Source: Karalla daura (Eukaryota > Chordata > Actinopteri > Chaetodontiformes > Leiognathidae). Taken from it: a stretch of 64,000 nt of DNA. The position numbers and the translations under genes are program-made. Positions 1 through 10,459 of the stretch are shown here, piece after piece (the first letter of the stretch is position 1; each line of letters opens with the position of its first letter). The stretch spans positions 17,376,739-17,440,738 of the forward strand of contig CM055192.1 of the NCBI GenBank assembly GCA_029224185.1. Direction: 5' to 3'. A model generated the notes under the pieces. That model was not told where the DNA came from. It ran no database searches and was given only the letters and a program-made list of their open reading frames with translations.

Positions 1-2252
1 AGTAGATCCTTTTCTGATCTCCCAAGATCAGAGAGGTAGGAGGCAGTTGGAGACAAAGACTCACCAAAGCCAGATTCAGCTGCTGGATGTTTTTGCCCTC
101 TCTCTGATGGTAGAGAGGCTGCCTCAGGATGCAGGGAAGAGAGATGACCAGAGGATCAAGAGCCCAGATCAGAGTTAGAACAGCGCTGATAGGGCAAAAT
201 GGTTGAGATAAAGAAAAAAAACCAGCAAATCTAACAATACATGATGCTTGAGCGAAAAGCAGAGCTGAGACCTGTGAGATGGTGAAGATGGCTGCGAGGG
301 GGAGATGGAGTGAAAAAGTGAGGTTAATATTGTGGTGCAATGTGGAAGTAATTGCGCAGGCATTGGTGGAGGGTTTATTGTGTCTATATTGGATAGTTAC
401 CCCTAGGGATGAAACAAACACGCCTCTGGATATGTTGAACGGCCCTCATGCACCAGCTCGTCAAAGGAGGAGTTCTTTATTCCTTTTCCAGGGATATTTT
501 CAAGACAAATCAGTATTCATCACCTCGACTGGGCTTACCACAAATTGCTTATTTATATGCATAGATTGAATGCTCTTTTCAAAGTACAGCTATGCGTGCG
601 TAGAGAGGGTGCTTAGGAGGACGGCTGCACAAAAAAGGCAGATCATTGGCAGCCTTGAAGAACAAAAGTATCATAATTGTGCTTTCAGACTGACTTGGAA
701 CAATTTTAATCATATGAGGAAAACTCTCAGGGTCATCGACAGAGCAGCGCGGTGGGAGCCGGCGTGAAACTTCAGCAGATGCTGGTTGTCAGAGAGGTTT
801 TGACCTTTTGAAAAGTCAGAGGTTTGAACCCCAGTCCTTCAGTTACAGGGTCGACTCCCTTCCCGGTACGTCACCCTGCTGGGAAAAAGTCCATGAATGA
901 ATGCTTTTGTGTGTTCTTAGAGCAGCTCATGATTCTGATACCCTTCGAAAGAGAATAAACCCACTCTGATTAGATTGGGAGCGGTATTTAGGTACTGCGG
1001 GGCAGATAGGAGGGAGAGAAGGAGGCTGTTGGTGCGCCAGTCAAAGACACAATGTGTCCTCAGTGCTCAGACTGTCTGTACAGTGGTGGCTGGCATGGAA
1101 AGCAGCCTGTGCATGTGTGTGTGTGTGTGTGTCAGTGTCAGTATTTAACAGGCAGGAGAGAGATTCTGAAGCGTGGTGCGAGTGGGGGTCTGTACCTGCA
1201 CCCTGATTTGTAAAACTCAGAGCACTACTGCCCCCAAATGGTGACGCCTGACTCCCTCATGCCCCCAAAATCCAATGAATGTGCAGAGAATGGAGCTGGA
1301 ATGTGCTGTTTTCTTGTGTGTGGCTGTTAAGTGATGGCGTGACATTAAGGGAATCTGTTGACTTCAGTGAAAACCGTGTACTTGCTTGGCTATTAGGGGA
1401 TCACACCACTGTCTGAAGATCACTGGCTGTGTGTGTTTAACGGAGGCACAAGCAGCATTCTTTATAAGACAGCTATTTGTTTGTGTGTGTGTGTGTGTGT
1501 GTGTGCAGCTGCCCATACACTGCAGAGCCTCTCTCTCCCTCTCCGGCCTAATCTAATAGGAGCACGCTGTGACTGATGCATTATGTCTGGTCTCTAATCT
1601 CTCACTCTTGCTCTAACTCTCTCTCTCTCTCTCTGATGATGTATGATATAAAAGGCTGGTTTGACCCTCGTTGCATTCTGAAATGTAGTAATAGATAAAA
1701 CATCAGGGACAATTTCAGACTAAGATGTTTGTTTCCAGTGGGCAGATTGTGATGGAATAATCACGGTCTTTTGGATGCATTTCCTCTCTTCCTCATTGTT
1801 TGATCTGTGAAACAAAGTAACAGAAGCATGACTTGCTATATTTAGACTAGAAATTAACATTTTCAGGTGTGTCTCTGTAGTTAAACTACACAGAAACACA
1901 ATCATTTCTGTCTATAATCCATTGTGTGTTCTGTGCACCCTGGCTACGTAAGCGGTGTTATCTCACTCTTTGTGTGAAACCATTCTTTATCTTTTCTCTG
2001 TGGCTGCTCTTTGGTTTATTACACCCCGGTTTTATGATGCTCACAGAGCGGCACCACTGATTGATCAAGTCTTTCAACCGCCGACGAGTTCTTTTTCCAA
2101 CTTTATTAGGGTTGGATTGTAACAGCTCAGTAGCAACTTTAAAGTTAAATAGTTAACAGTAAAGCCAGCTTTCATTGTTGCACAAACCTGCATTATCACA
2201 TGCTACTACTGTGTTAACAATACATCTGCACCTCTCTCTCCTTCCCGTCCAG
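1..2252 (+). other. rgmb upstream intron / noncoding sequence
   Basis: No coding exon could be supported here on either strand. The stretch holds short GT and CT microsatellites (about 1116-1132, 1484-1504, 1618-1635) and ends in the polypyrimidine tract and AG acceptor used by the first visible rgmb exon. The first coding exon of RGM genes encodes the leader peptide, and no such exon was recognised, so this is most likely intron. Short open frames at 279-767 have no family resemblance. Confidence 0.6.
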
Positions 2253-2948
2253 GTCAGTGCCAGGTGCCCCCCCCTCAGTGCCGTATCCAGAAGTGCACCA
2301 CTGATTTCGTCTCCCTGACGTCCCACCTGAGCCCGGCTGTGGATGGCTTTCACACTGAATTTTGCATGGCTTTACGTTCGTACTCGGCCTGCACCCGGGG
2401 GACGGCCAAGTCCTGCCGTGGGAACCTGGTCTTCCACTCCGCTGTGCTGGGCATCTCCGACCTCATGAGCCAGAGGAACTGTTCCAGAGACGGGCCCACC
2501 TCCTCCACGCACCCCGAGGTCCACCATGAGCCCTGCAACTACCACAGTCGCACCCAGCACGCCCACGCCCACGCGCACGCCCACACACACTCCCACGTGC
2601 ATGCACACACACATTCACACACTCATGGTCATGGCCACGGTCACTCCCGGCCCAGCTACCTGTTCTGTGGGCTGTTCGGGGACCCACACCTGAGGACGTT
2701 TAAGGACAGCTTCCAGACCTGTAAGGTTGAGGGGGCGTGGCCTCTCATCGATAATGACTATCTGTCAGTACAAGTCACCAATGTTCCCGTGGTACCTGGC
2801 TCCAGCGCCACAGCGACCAATAAGGTGAGACGAGAGCTGCTATAAAGGGGGAAACAGAGAGAAATGGGCTTTTGGGGTCTAATTTGCTGTTATTAAGGCT
2901 GAAAGAGTTTCCTAAGTGAGAGCAGCTGGTGTAATCTAATTTATTTCT

Positions 2949-2989
<41 letters not shown>

Positions 2990-3401
2990 AGAGGGAGAGT
3001 CATTTTCTATAATGACCTCTGAGTTGTTTTTTTTCTGCCTCAGAGTAAGAAATCTTATCAATGTGACACTGAAAAACACCCTTGCTCTCCCTGCTCTACT
3101 TTTCTCCCTTTTTCTCTGTCTGAGTCACAAGTGTGAGGCAAATGGCCCGATGTTGTGACTTATCTCTTGTGACTGGAGCAGTGTTGGAGACCTAACTTGG
3201 TTAATGGCTGCATATAGCCTGACTTCTAATAACATGGAATGAGATGTGTGAAAGGACCCACTGTTTACTTGTGTGCGCGGTTGTAAGTATTTGCGTGTGC
3301 GCGTCTTATAAGTGGTACCCCTTGCACTCAGTTTAAAGCACTATGTGTGCTAAAGGTCCTTATCCCTTAATGACAAAACAGACAAGCTCATGCTCACAAA
3401 T

Positions 3402-3445
<44 letters not shown>

Positions 3446-5766
3446 CAAAATGGATGACGAGCCCCACAAGGTGATCTTTGTGGTGTTAAAGAAGCAATGT
3501 TGATGTTTCCCCCGATGATCTGCCCTCTCTAGCTTAGTCGATAGCTTTAATTATTAAAACACATACACACCCATGCATACACTTAGCCATGCACACCCCT
3601 GTAGAAGCACACACACATTAAGAAAATAGTGGGGTTGCTACGCCATGGAGCTGAAGGTTTGACCTTGTGTCAGAGGTGGGGCAGGTTATTAGTCACGATT
3701 ATTAGGAAGACACACACACACACACTCTTACCCCCACACACATCCACACACATAGACATTAACAGCCCTCCAGGCTTAATGGCCTGCCAGGCCTCATTCC
3801 TCACGGCTGTCATGTGAACAAAGCAGCCATTCACCGGAACTATGATGCTGGTGCTAACCGTAATGCTCACACCACACCCTGCATCCAGCACTGCCTCCAC
3901 TCGCCACTGGAGCCCTGTGTGTTTTTAATGTGTTAGTCTGTATGTGTGTGTGTATGTGTGTGTGTGTGTGTGTCAGCATGTTTGCATAGCTGTGTCAAAT
4001 TACAACTTGTTAAAAAGTCATTCAGTCATTTCTCAAATGTAGTGTGATGAGAGTCAATAACCTGAATGGAGAAGGGGAATGTTAATATTTGTGAATATGA
4101 ATGTGTGTGTGTGTGTGTGTGTAAGTGCATGCGTGTGCGTAGGTGAGAGAAGCAGAGAGCAACACCCCTCACCTTATCTCGACAGCTGCAACAATTGATA
4201 ATTTCCTATTCCAATTACTCAGTCTGAAAAAACTCTGTACTATAAAAAATAACAAAGGAGTGTTTTGTTGGTTGCTTGTCTGATCTGAACATTTGCAAAT
4301 GTGCGTCATTGAGAAGCGTGAAAACAAAGTGCACAGTGCAATGAAATAATACAAGCTGCCAATTCTGATAATTTTACCCATTTTGAAACTGTATGCGTTG
4401 ATTATTGCATGCATAATTACCAGAAATAGAGAGAGATGACCCTAAGATGACATTCACATCTGATTTTATGTCTTTTGAGGCAAAGAAAAGCAGCAAAACA
4501 CTTTGATAACCCTGTAAATAGATTCAGATCATTTTCAAACCAATAACAATTATAACATTTTCAAATAATTAGTTACTCCACCAGTTGTTTCAGATGTATG
4601 CCCCATGTATAGTAAACTACACAGTGTATGGGGGCAGCTGCGGACATGCACCTGGGCTTCTAACTGGAGGTTTGATTTCAGATACTGGCAGGCATGGCTT
4701 GAGTGGCCCTGAGCAAAACACTTCTTCACTCCAACTGTTCCAATAATTGCCCAGTGCTCTGGTGATACGGATGAGTTGAATGCAGAGAACAAATTCCAGG
4801 TTGATATAAATACCTGCTGTGGCAATGGAGCTGTTTCCTTTAAAAGCCTGTTTGCTTTGATGAAAGTGGTGTTTGCCCCATTTCCAAAGAGCGACTTCTG
4901 TATCTGTGTATCAACTCTTATTTTCTTTTTAAATTGGCCTCCTTTTAGCATGCTTTTAACTTAAATTGTTTACCTCTCCCCGATGCTCCTCTCTCTCTCT
5001 ATAGATCACCATTATTTTCAAGCCCTTTGAAGGCTGCACGGATCAGAGAGTCTACCAGGCTGTCACCGACAACCTCCCCGCCGCCTTCGACGACGGCACC
5101 GTGAGCAGCGGGGACCCCATCCACACCTCCTCCGGAGCAGACGACGCCAGCGGGAAGGTCAGGGCTCTGTGGATCTCCGAGCGCAGCCCGGGCCGCCACG
5201 TGGAGCTGCACGCCGGCTACATCGGTGTGACTGTGATCGTCCGGCAGCTGGGCCGCTACCTGACCCTGGCGGTGCGGATCCCGGAGGAGCTGGCCCAGGC
5301 CTACGATGCCACCCAGGACCTGCAGCTCTGCCTGAACGGCTGCCCCAGCGGAGAACGCATCGACCAGGCCGGCCACCTCCCCCTGCCCCTCACGCCCCCG
5401 GCGCTCGGCCTGCAGCTGCAGCAGCTGCGTCGTCCCATCCATTCCTCACAGACTCAGGCGTCCCCCTACGGCGGCATGCAGGTGTTTGGCGTGGAGGGGG
5501 CGAAGGAGCGCTGCAAGGAGCAGCTGGAGGTGCAGGACATTTACTTCCACTCCTGCGTGTTCGACCTCCTGACCACGGGGGACGCTAACTTTACAGTGGC
5601 GGCGTACAGCGCCTTGAAGGACATGGAGACTCTCCACCCACACCAGGAGAGATGGAGGATCTACCCGCGTGGCGCCGCCAGTGCCACCTTACACGCAGCT
5701 GAATCTCAGCCAATCAGGCGGCTCGCGCTGCTCCTGCTGTGTGCTCTGAGCGTGGCGTCCATGTAA
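2253..5766 (+). CDS. rgmb: Repulsive guidance molecule B (BMP co-receptor), 5'-partial
   Basis: RGMB is a GPI-anchored co-receptor that binds BMP ligands and neogenin. Two coding exons are seen: 2253-2824 and 5005-5766, with acceptors at 2251-2252 and 5003-5004 and a GTGAGA donor at 2825. The first begins in a split codon and reads CRIQKCTTDFVSLTSHL, then the Cys-rich RGM domain. GISDLMSQRNCS and EVHHEPCNYHS fit RGMB rather than RGMA or hemojuvelin. The FGDPH motif near 2678-2692 is the family's autocleavage site (between Asp and Pro). The second exon holds the von Willebrand D-like part with SCVFDLLTTGDANF and ends in a hydrophobic tail after RR, as expected for a GPI signal. About 443 residues are visible. 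The leader exon is missing from view. An unusual alternating-His insert lies just before the cleavage site. Confidence 0.95.
2558..2644 (+). repeat. rgmb: In-frame alternating His-X tract in rgmb
   Basis: Twenty-nine consecutive codons alternate His with Ala, Thr, Ser, Val or Gly (15 His in all). The DNA is a degenerate CA/GC dinucleotide tract, so the peptide looks like a translated microsatellite with a period of two codons. From memory, human RGMB has a short, non-repetitive hydrophilic linker here (between HSH and PPSYLF). The frame stays open on both sides into conserved RGMB sequence. Confidence 0.9.
2825..5004 (+). other. rgmb: rgmb intron between the two visible coding exons
   Basis: A 2.18 kb intron bounded by GTGAGA and CTATAG. 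It contains a (GT)n tract at 2951-2988, a (CA)n tract at about 3403-3444, and smaller CA/GT runs near 3711-3725, 3945-3972 and 4102-4122. No coding exon is supported. The 133-codon minus-strand open frame at 4550-4951 has no recognisable motif. Confidence 0.85.
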
Positions 5767-7310
5767 AGAGGAGCAGAGGTGAAGTTGTGTATGAGTGTGC
5801 ACTAGAAAGAGAGGTTTTGTTTTGTTTTTTTCTTTTTTTGCTGAGCACTGATACTGAGCACTGATTCCTCTGCCATGAAGAGAGGAAACAGCGGACTGGA
5901 CAGCTACTGGGAACCAGTGGTTTTCTTTTTGCAGAGGAGATGGCAGAGCTCCCAGCTGGCAACAGGAACTGCATCTTACCCGGCAGAATCAGTCAATGAC
6001 ACGAACGTACCTGTGTTTGTGTTTTGGGCGGGATTGAGTGTAAGGTTATACACTTCACAATGTAAATAGCTTGTCTTCAGTGCACAGTGTAATGCCATAG
6101 AGTTTTTTTGTGTGTGTCATTTGATGTGATTTTTCTTTGATACCTCAGACAGAGGATGTTTGTTTTAACAGAAGCACTTTATTTAGATTTTTTTTTTTTT
6201 AACAAATCCACATCAGTGTTTCTTCCTCTCACTCACTGTTCTCCACCGGAATCATGAATGGCTCAAGTTTTCGGATAGCACCCATGATTTTATTTTTGAT
6301 CCTTTCAAAGTAAAACTCTCTCTTCCAGTAGCTGATTTGACTCAGCTCGTCAGTTTAAGTCAGTCAATGTGAGTTGTTCTCTTTTGAATGTACTATGAAT
6401 ATTGTTGCAGCAAATGCCATCGGTACTATTTTGTTGCTGTATGAATTTGTTGTTCTTCCTCAGTCCTGATTTCAAATATGTGCAAGTGCGTGTGAAAGTA
6501 TGTCTGTGTGTGTGTGTGTTGGTCTGGATGCCTCAGTGTTTTGTTTTTTTTAACAGTTGGTGACAAGCTTTGATGTGTTTTCCATTCCTCTGAGCATCAC
6601 GACAGAGGTGCTCCCTCCTTTTTGCCAACAGGCTGTGAAAATACCGGCTCATTTGTGTTGCTCACCGTATTCTTTGTTGTGTTGATTTGAGCCAAAGACA
6701 GATAATGTTTGAATTTCTTCTACCAGCACCCTCCTCCTCCTCCCTTATTTCAAAAGTTGCTACTGTAGACTCCTACTGCCAGAATAGACGAGCTGCTCCT
6801 TACTGGGATACGAGTAAGATACTGGAGTGCAGATAAAACAATGCAAATCACTGAGAGAACTACTACAGTCTCCTACAATCCACCACTGTGGGAAACATAT
6901 GCCATTTTAAATCCGATAGAAATGCCAAGCCTTATTTGAAAGGCCTATGAGCCTTGCTATAACATGCAACAGTCTGTACAATTGTGCCCCATTTGGTCGG
7001 CCGTGTAACCCTATCTCGGTTTTTGGCATTGTGATCTCTTCCATAGTGTGAGTGTTTGTTTGGTGAAGAGTGACTGGTCAATGTTGAAATACTTAACTTA
7101 TTTATGAACGTAGTGTCCTGTAGAGGAAGTTAAGCTCCATATTCTTGCTGTTGGAAAATAATTTAAAAATGTCAGATGTGATTGTACTGCCACTTAGTGG
7201 TGCTCTGTTGCTATGTCAGTGTGTTATTCAAGGCGCTCAAAAACAACAACAAAAAAAGCTGTGTGCAAGTGTTTTATTTAAAAAAAAACAATAAACAATA
7301 AAATGGTTCA
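5767..7310 (+). other. rgmb: rgmb 3' UTR
   Basis: Noncoding sequence runs from the TAA stop to a pair of overlapping AATAAA signals at 7290-7295 and 7297-7302. This gives a 3' UTR of about 1.5 kb. The end is inferred from the signals, since no transcript data are available. Confidence 0.7.
7290..7302 (+). terminator. rgmb: Double poly(A) signal of rgmb
   Basis: Two AATAAA hexamers start 7 bases apart downstream of the rgmb stop. A minus-strand AATAAA lies at 7278-7273, so poly(A) signals of convergent genes sit within about 30 bases of each other. Confidence 0.6.
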
Positions 7311-7872
7311 AGCTTACTCCTTGGTTATTAATGTCACTTTGGTAGCATCGTAACACTCTTCATGCTAAAACGCTTCCCTGTAAAGTTAAAAAAAAAAAGT
7401 TCAAAAAATGTAATTTATCCTCATTGTTCCCAGCTCTACAATTACTTAAGAATTACTAATGAGGAATAATGCAGACAGAGCCGCTTCACAAACACAGACA
7501 TTAGGTATATGAGAAGTAACCCATCTGTCTGAGGTTAGCCTTCAATCAGACAAACACGATCCGTTACAACTGTCACAGTCGACAACACCTGGGAAGTCAG
7601 AGAGAAAGAGGCGCGGGGAGAAGCAATAAAACTTCTGAAGCATTTCGTACCTCACACTCTTGTGTCCCTGTTAGTGGAGAAATTCCCATTTACAGCAAAC
7701 CATGAGATTTCAAACCAAAACCTAGCGTAAGGACTTTGGCATAAATCCTTCCCTTGGGGTGGATTTCTTCAGTGCAGAAATCCTCAATGTGCAGACTTCA
7801 GACTTTTACCCCTTCAAAGGGTAAATCTTCTTTTCAAGGTCACATGCATGAGATGTCTCTGATTTCCAAGCA

Positions 7873-7961
7873 TCTAAAAGATCAAATGACATCTTATACG
7901 AATGAAACACAATTGCTTCTTGCTCAGCCGCAGCAGACAGGTAAGTGAATAGCTTCGCCTC
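7873..7961 (-). other. Possible 3' UTR splice of the pre-TCR alpha-like gene
   Basis: The last codons read ATC AAA TGG TAA, but AAATG|GTAAGA is also a near-perfect splice donor (7965-7960). A CTTTTAG acceptor ends at 7874. Splicing there would create TGA at the junction, so the protein ends one or two residues after the membrane segment either way. TCR alpha genes commonly place the 3' UTR in a separate exon. Confidence 0.35.
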
Positions 7962-8930
7962 TTACCATTTGATAACAATGTAGGTGGTCATCAGTGTGTT
8001 GAAGACAGTGATCTTGATGAGAAGCAGCCTCATAACCATGACGACCACTGTGTTTGTCCACACAGAAACATCTGGAGAGCAAAACCGCACAGTCCATCAC
8101 ACACAACACAGTCTGGAAGACTAACATTGGTCAAGCTTTTGCAAACATGTCAAATGTACCATCAATCCCCTCATATTCAGCAAAGATCTCATTCTCATGA
8201 TCTGAAATGAGAAAAAAAGGTTTTAAAAACGGTCAACCAGTTTCTCTTTTGCATAAATTCTAGATCTCTGCTGTTCACATTTACGCCCATGCTCAGTTAC
8301 TGTTACCACCTGATGCAATGCTGTGGCGTTTCCTGATGGCTTTCGAGTGTCGTCGGCGGGTCACGGAGCAGCTGTAGGACGGCCAGTCCCTGGTCGCCAC
8401 AGTAATAACTGCCACAGCGCTGTGCCCACGATGCTTCCTGTTTACAGCCATACTGTACGGAAAGCTGGACGCGATCCCTTCCGATGGAGACCTCCAGCTG
8501 ACCTCCAGGCGTCCCCTCCTGAAGTCGCTCACCATACAGACCAGAAGGGTCAGACCCAGCCTCTCCCCCGACAGGTGCACCGGAGGGGCCAGGGATGCCA
8601 GCACAAAACCCTCTACCCCACCTATGGGAGGATGGAGAGCAAAAGGAGAGAATGTCAGCAAATAAAAGAAATCATGTATAGTCAAATATAAACATATGAG
8701 ACTCAAGAAATGAGACACATTGCTTTAAATCAACAAACTGGTGTTGGACAGAGGGACATAGTTTCATGATTTTCAAAACAGCTGTTTTAAATGAAGTCGC
8801 TCGTGCATTTCATATTAATTCCAGGCACAACTTTAGATTCGGGAGATTGGAAAAGTCTCATGGATTGGATCTTACCTGTCCAAAAATAGATGATGGGAAG
8901 GTAAAACAGACCCCTCGATGGCTCGGCCAT
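7962..8930 (-). CDS. Pre-T-cell receptor alpha-like single Ig C1 membrane protein
   Basis: Four minus-strand exons: 8930-8876 (leader), 8621-8307 (Ig), 8201-8160 (14-codon connecting peptide) and 8071-7962 (membrane segment). All introns are phase 1 with GT/AG ends; the Ig exon could end at 8310 instead. The product is about 173 aa. The Ig part opens with SLAPPVHLSG and has Cys47, Trp61 and Cys103 in C1 spacing (VCMVSDF ... YSCSV). The membrane part reads MRLLLIKITVFNTLMT. Its Arg152 and Lys157, five apart, match the pair that TCR alpha and pre-TCR alpha use to bind CD3. Human PTCRA, from memory, also has leader, Ig, a roughly 15-codon linker and a TM exon, and reads SLAPPI at the start of its domain. 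No V or J segment is nearby, so an invariant chain is likelier than a TRAC gene. There is no Cys in the linker. The stop (TAA at 7964-7962) overlaps a good donor, GTAAGA. Family assignment is inference. Confidence 0.75.
8876..8930 (-). CDS. Leader exon of the pre-TCR alpha-like gene
   Basis: ATG at 8930-8928 opens 18 codons plus one base, reading MAEPSRGLFYLPIIYFWT, followed by a GTAAGA donor at 8875. The hydrophobic stretch GLFYLPIIYFW suits a signal peptide. It is too short to appear as an open frame of its own. It was placed by phase (1) and by its distance of 254 bases from the Ig exon. Confidence 0.65.
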
Positions 8931-9147
8931 ACCTGCCTCAGTTAGAGCAGGTTCAGCATGTGTGTGTGTGAGTGTTTGTGTGTGAGTGTTAGTGCGCCTT
9001 CTGCATATGCCAGTGTGTAAAATGGGGGCATGCCGTTTGGCTTTGCCAGTAGCGTTGCATTATGGGGGATTGACATGTCTCATTGTTGTGACCTTATACT
9101 AACAATGGAACCCCACCACCACCACCCTACATATACACACACCTGCC

Positions 9148-9148
<1 letters not shown>

Positions 9149-9213
<65 letters not shown>
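9149..9213. repeat. (CA)n microsatellite
   Basis: Nearly pure CA dinucleotides with one TA interruption, between the pre-TCR alpha-like gene and erap2. The His-Thr and Cys-Val open frames across it are artefacts of the repeat. Confidence 0.97.
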
Positions 9214-9215
<2 letters not shown>

Positions 9216-9463
9216 ACCCCACACACAGAGGGGGAGAAAGAAAGAGACACTGTACTGTTAACAAATGAGGCTTTATCTGCATTTGTAAAGAGGGACACAG
9301 GAGTACAGGACAGTGGTGTGGACCGAGTGGAGAGTCGGTGCGCAGTCACTCCCAACAAGCAGAGAGACACCTGCCTGTGGCTGTTACATCCGAGGTAAGA
9401 GACTGATCATATCTGCACACCCAGAACATTAGCCTGCCAAGCTACACCTGGCAGACGCACACA

Positions 9464-9510
9464 TTCGCACACACGCACACGCACACACGCACGCACGCAC
9501 ACACACACGC

Positions 9511-9596
<86 letters not shown>
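9464..9596. repeat. Long (CA)n microsatellite with CG-interrupted flank
   Basis: About 130 bases of CA repeats. The 5' third is broken by ACGC units and the rest is pure. It ends about 40 bases before the interferon-response-type element. Confidence 0.97.
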
Positions 9597-9599
<3 letters not shown>

Positions 9600-9635
9600 G
9601 TCTGTTGTCTCAGCAGTAGGCGGGAGCCCCGAAGA

Positions 9636-9647
9636 GAAAGTGAAACT
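9636..9647 (+). promoter_or_regulatory. ISRE-type interferon response element
   Basis: GAAAGTGAAACT fits the IRF/ISGF3 consensus (GAAANNGAAACT) exactly. It lies 813 bases before the erap2 ATG and about 700 bases upstream of the leader exon of the divergent Ig gene. Mammalian ERAP genes are interferon-inducible. Its use in erap2 is inference, because the erap2 transcription start was not located. Confidence 0.45.
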
Positions 9648-10459
9648 GAACAGCAGGCACATGAGGGAAGGATGATGAAGCTAAAAACGGGAGAGGTAAA
9701 GCTTTTTATTTGCCATTTGGAAAACAACCGGTGTCTCTTTTAACAACATGGTACAGCCGTGAGATAGCCTAGAAAACGGGTGAACTTGTGGCTTGTCGGC
9801 GAGAGCCAATCTTCATCTTATCAGCTCAGAGCAGCAGAGCCAGTGCCTGTGCAGCCTGCTTTGAACCGCAGTCATGCTCCTGCAGCTGTTGTCACCTTAC
9901 AGTTATAGCTGTGTCCTCAGCTTGTCTGGTCCACATGGAAAATCATGTGCTCAACATGTTGAGTCTCGTTTAAGCAGGACCGCGTTGTGAATGGGACCCA
10001 GCTCGGTGTGAATTAACCCCTCACTTCATTACCTTTCAGATTGAATCGAATATGAGTTTATATGAGTCGTTTTATTGATGTAACAACCTTTGAAACCATA
10101 TCAGTAAACTGCTCTGAGGAAGGCAGGATGACACTTTTAATCAGACTCATGTAGAGGAAGTAATGGTCCCGCAAAAGCAAAAGTCAGGAAGTAATGGAAA
10201 CCTTCCCCAATGAGACGTGTTTGACGTGTTCCTGACTAGTATGACTCTGTGTCTTCCAGGTTTTGTAGACGAACCAACCACAGAGAGACTTTCGACTAGT
10301 TCTTGTTCTGATCTGGATAAATCATCCAGCCTGGTGCACACCACTCTCATCAGGCGGTCCTTTAACACCCCTCATGTTGTGGGGTGTGATCGTGTTCAAC
10401 ACTAGCCGCCAACCTGTCACGCTGTTTTAAGTCAGTGTTTGGACAACATTTCATCCAAA

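Noticed and set aside
4550..4951. 133-codon minus-strand open frame in the rgmb intron
   Set aside because: No domain, signal peptide or splice context; composition looks like random intronic sequence.
5169..5588. Arg/Pro/Ala-rich 139-codon frame over the last rgmb exon
   Set aside because: A frame-shifted shadow of the GC-rich rgmb coding exon.
8323..8691. 122-codon plus-strand open frame across the Ig exon
   Set aside because: It is the antisense shadow of the minus-strand Ig exon, which has the splice sites, cysteine spacing and partner exons.
7962..8930. Reading the Ig gene as an ordinary TCR alpha constant gene (TRAC)
   Set aside because: It has its own in-phase leader exon, no J segments or recombination signals were seen nearby, and the linker lacks the usual Cys. 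This stays an alternative until searched.
9407..9727. Cys-Val repeat proteins over CA tracts (also at 55235-55379 and 59152-59444)
   Set aside because: Translations of dinucleotide microsatellites with no flanking coding support.
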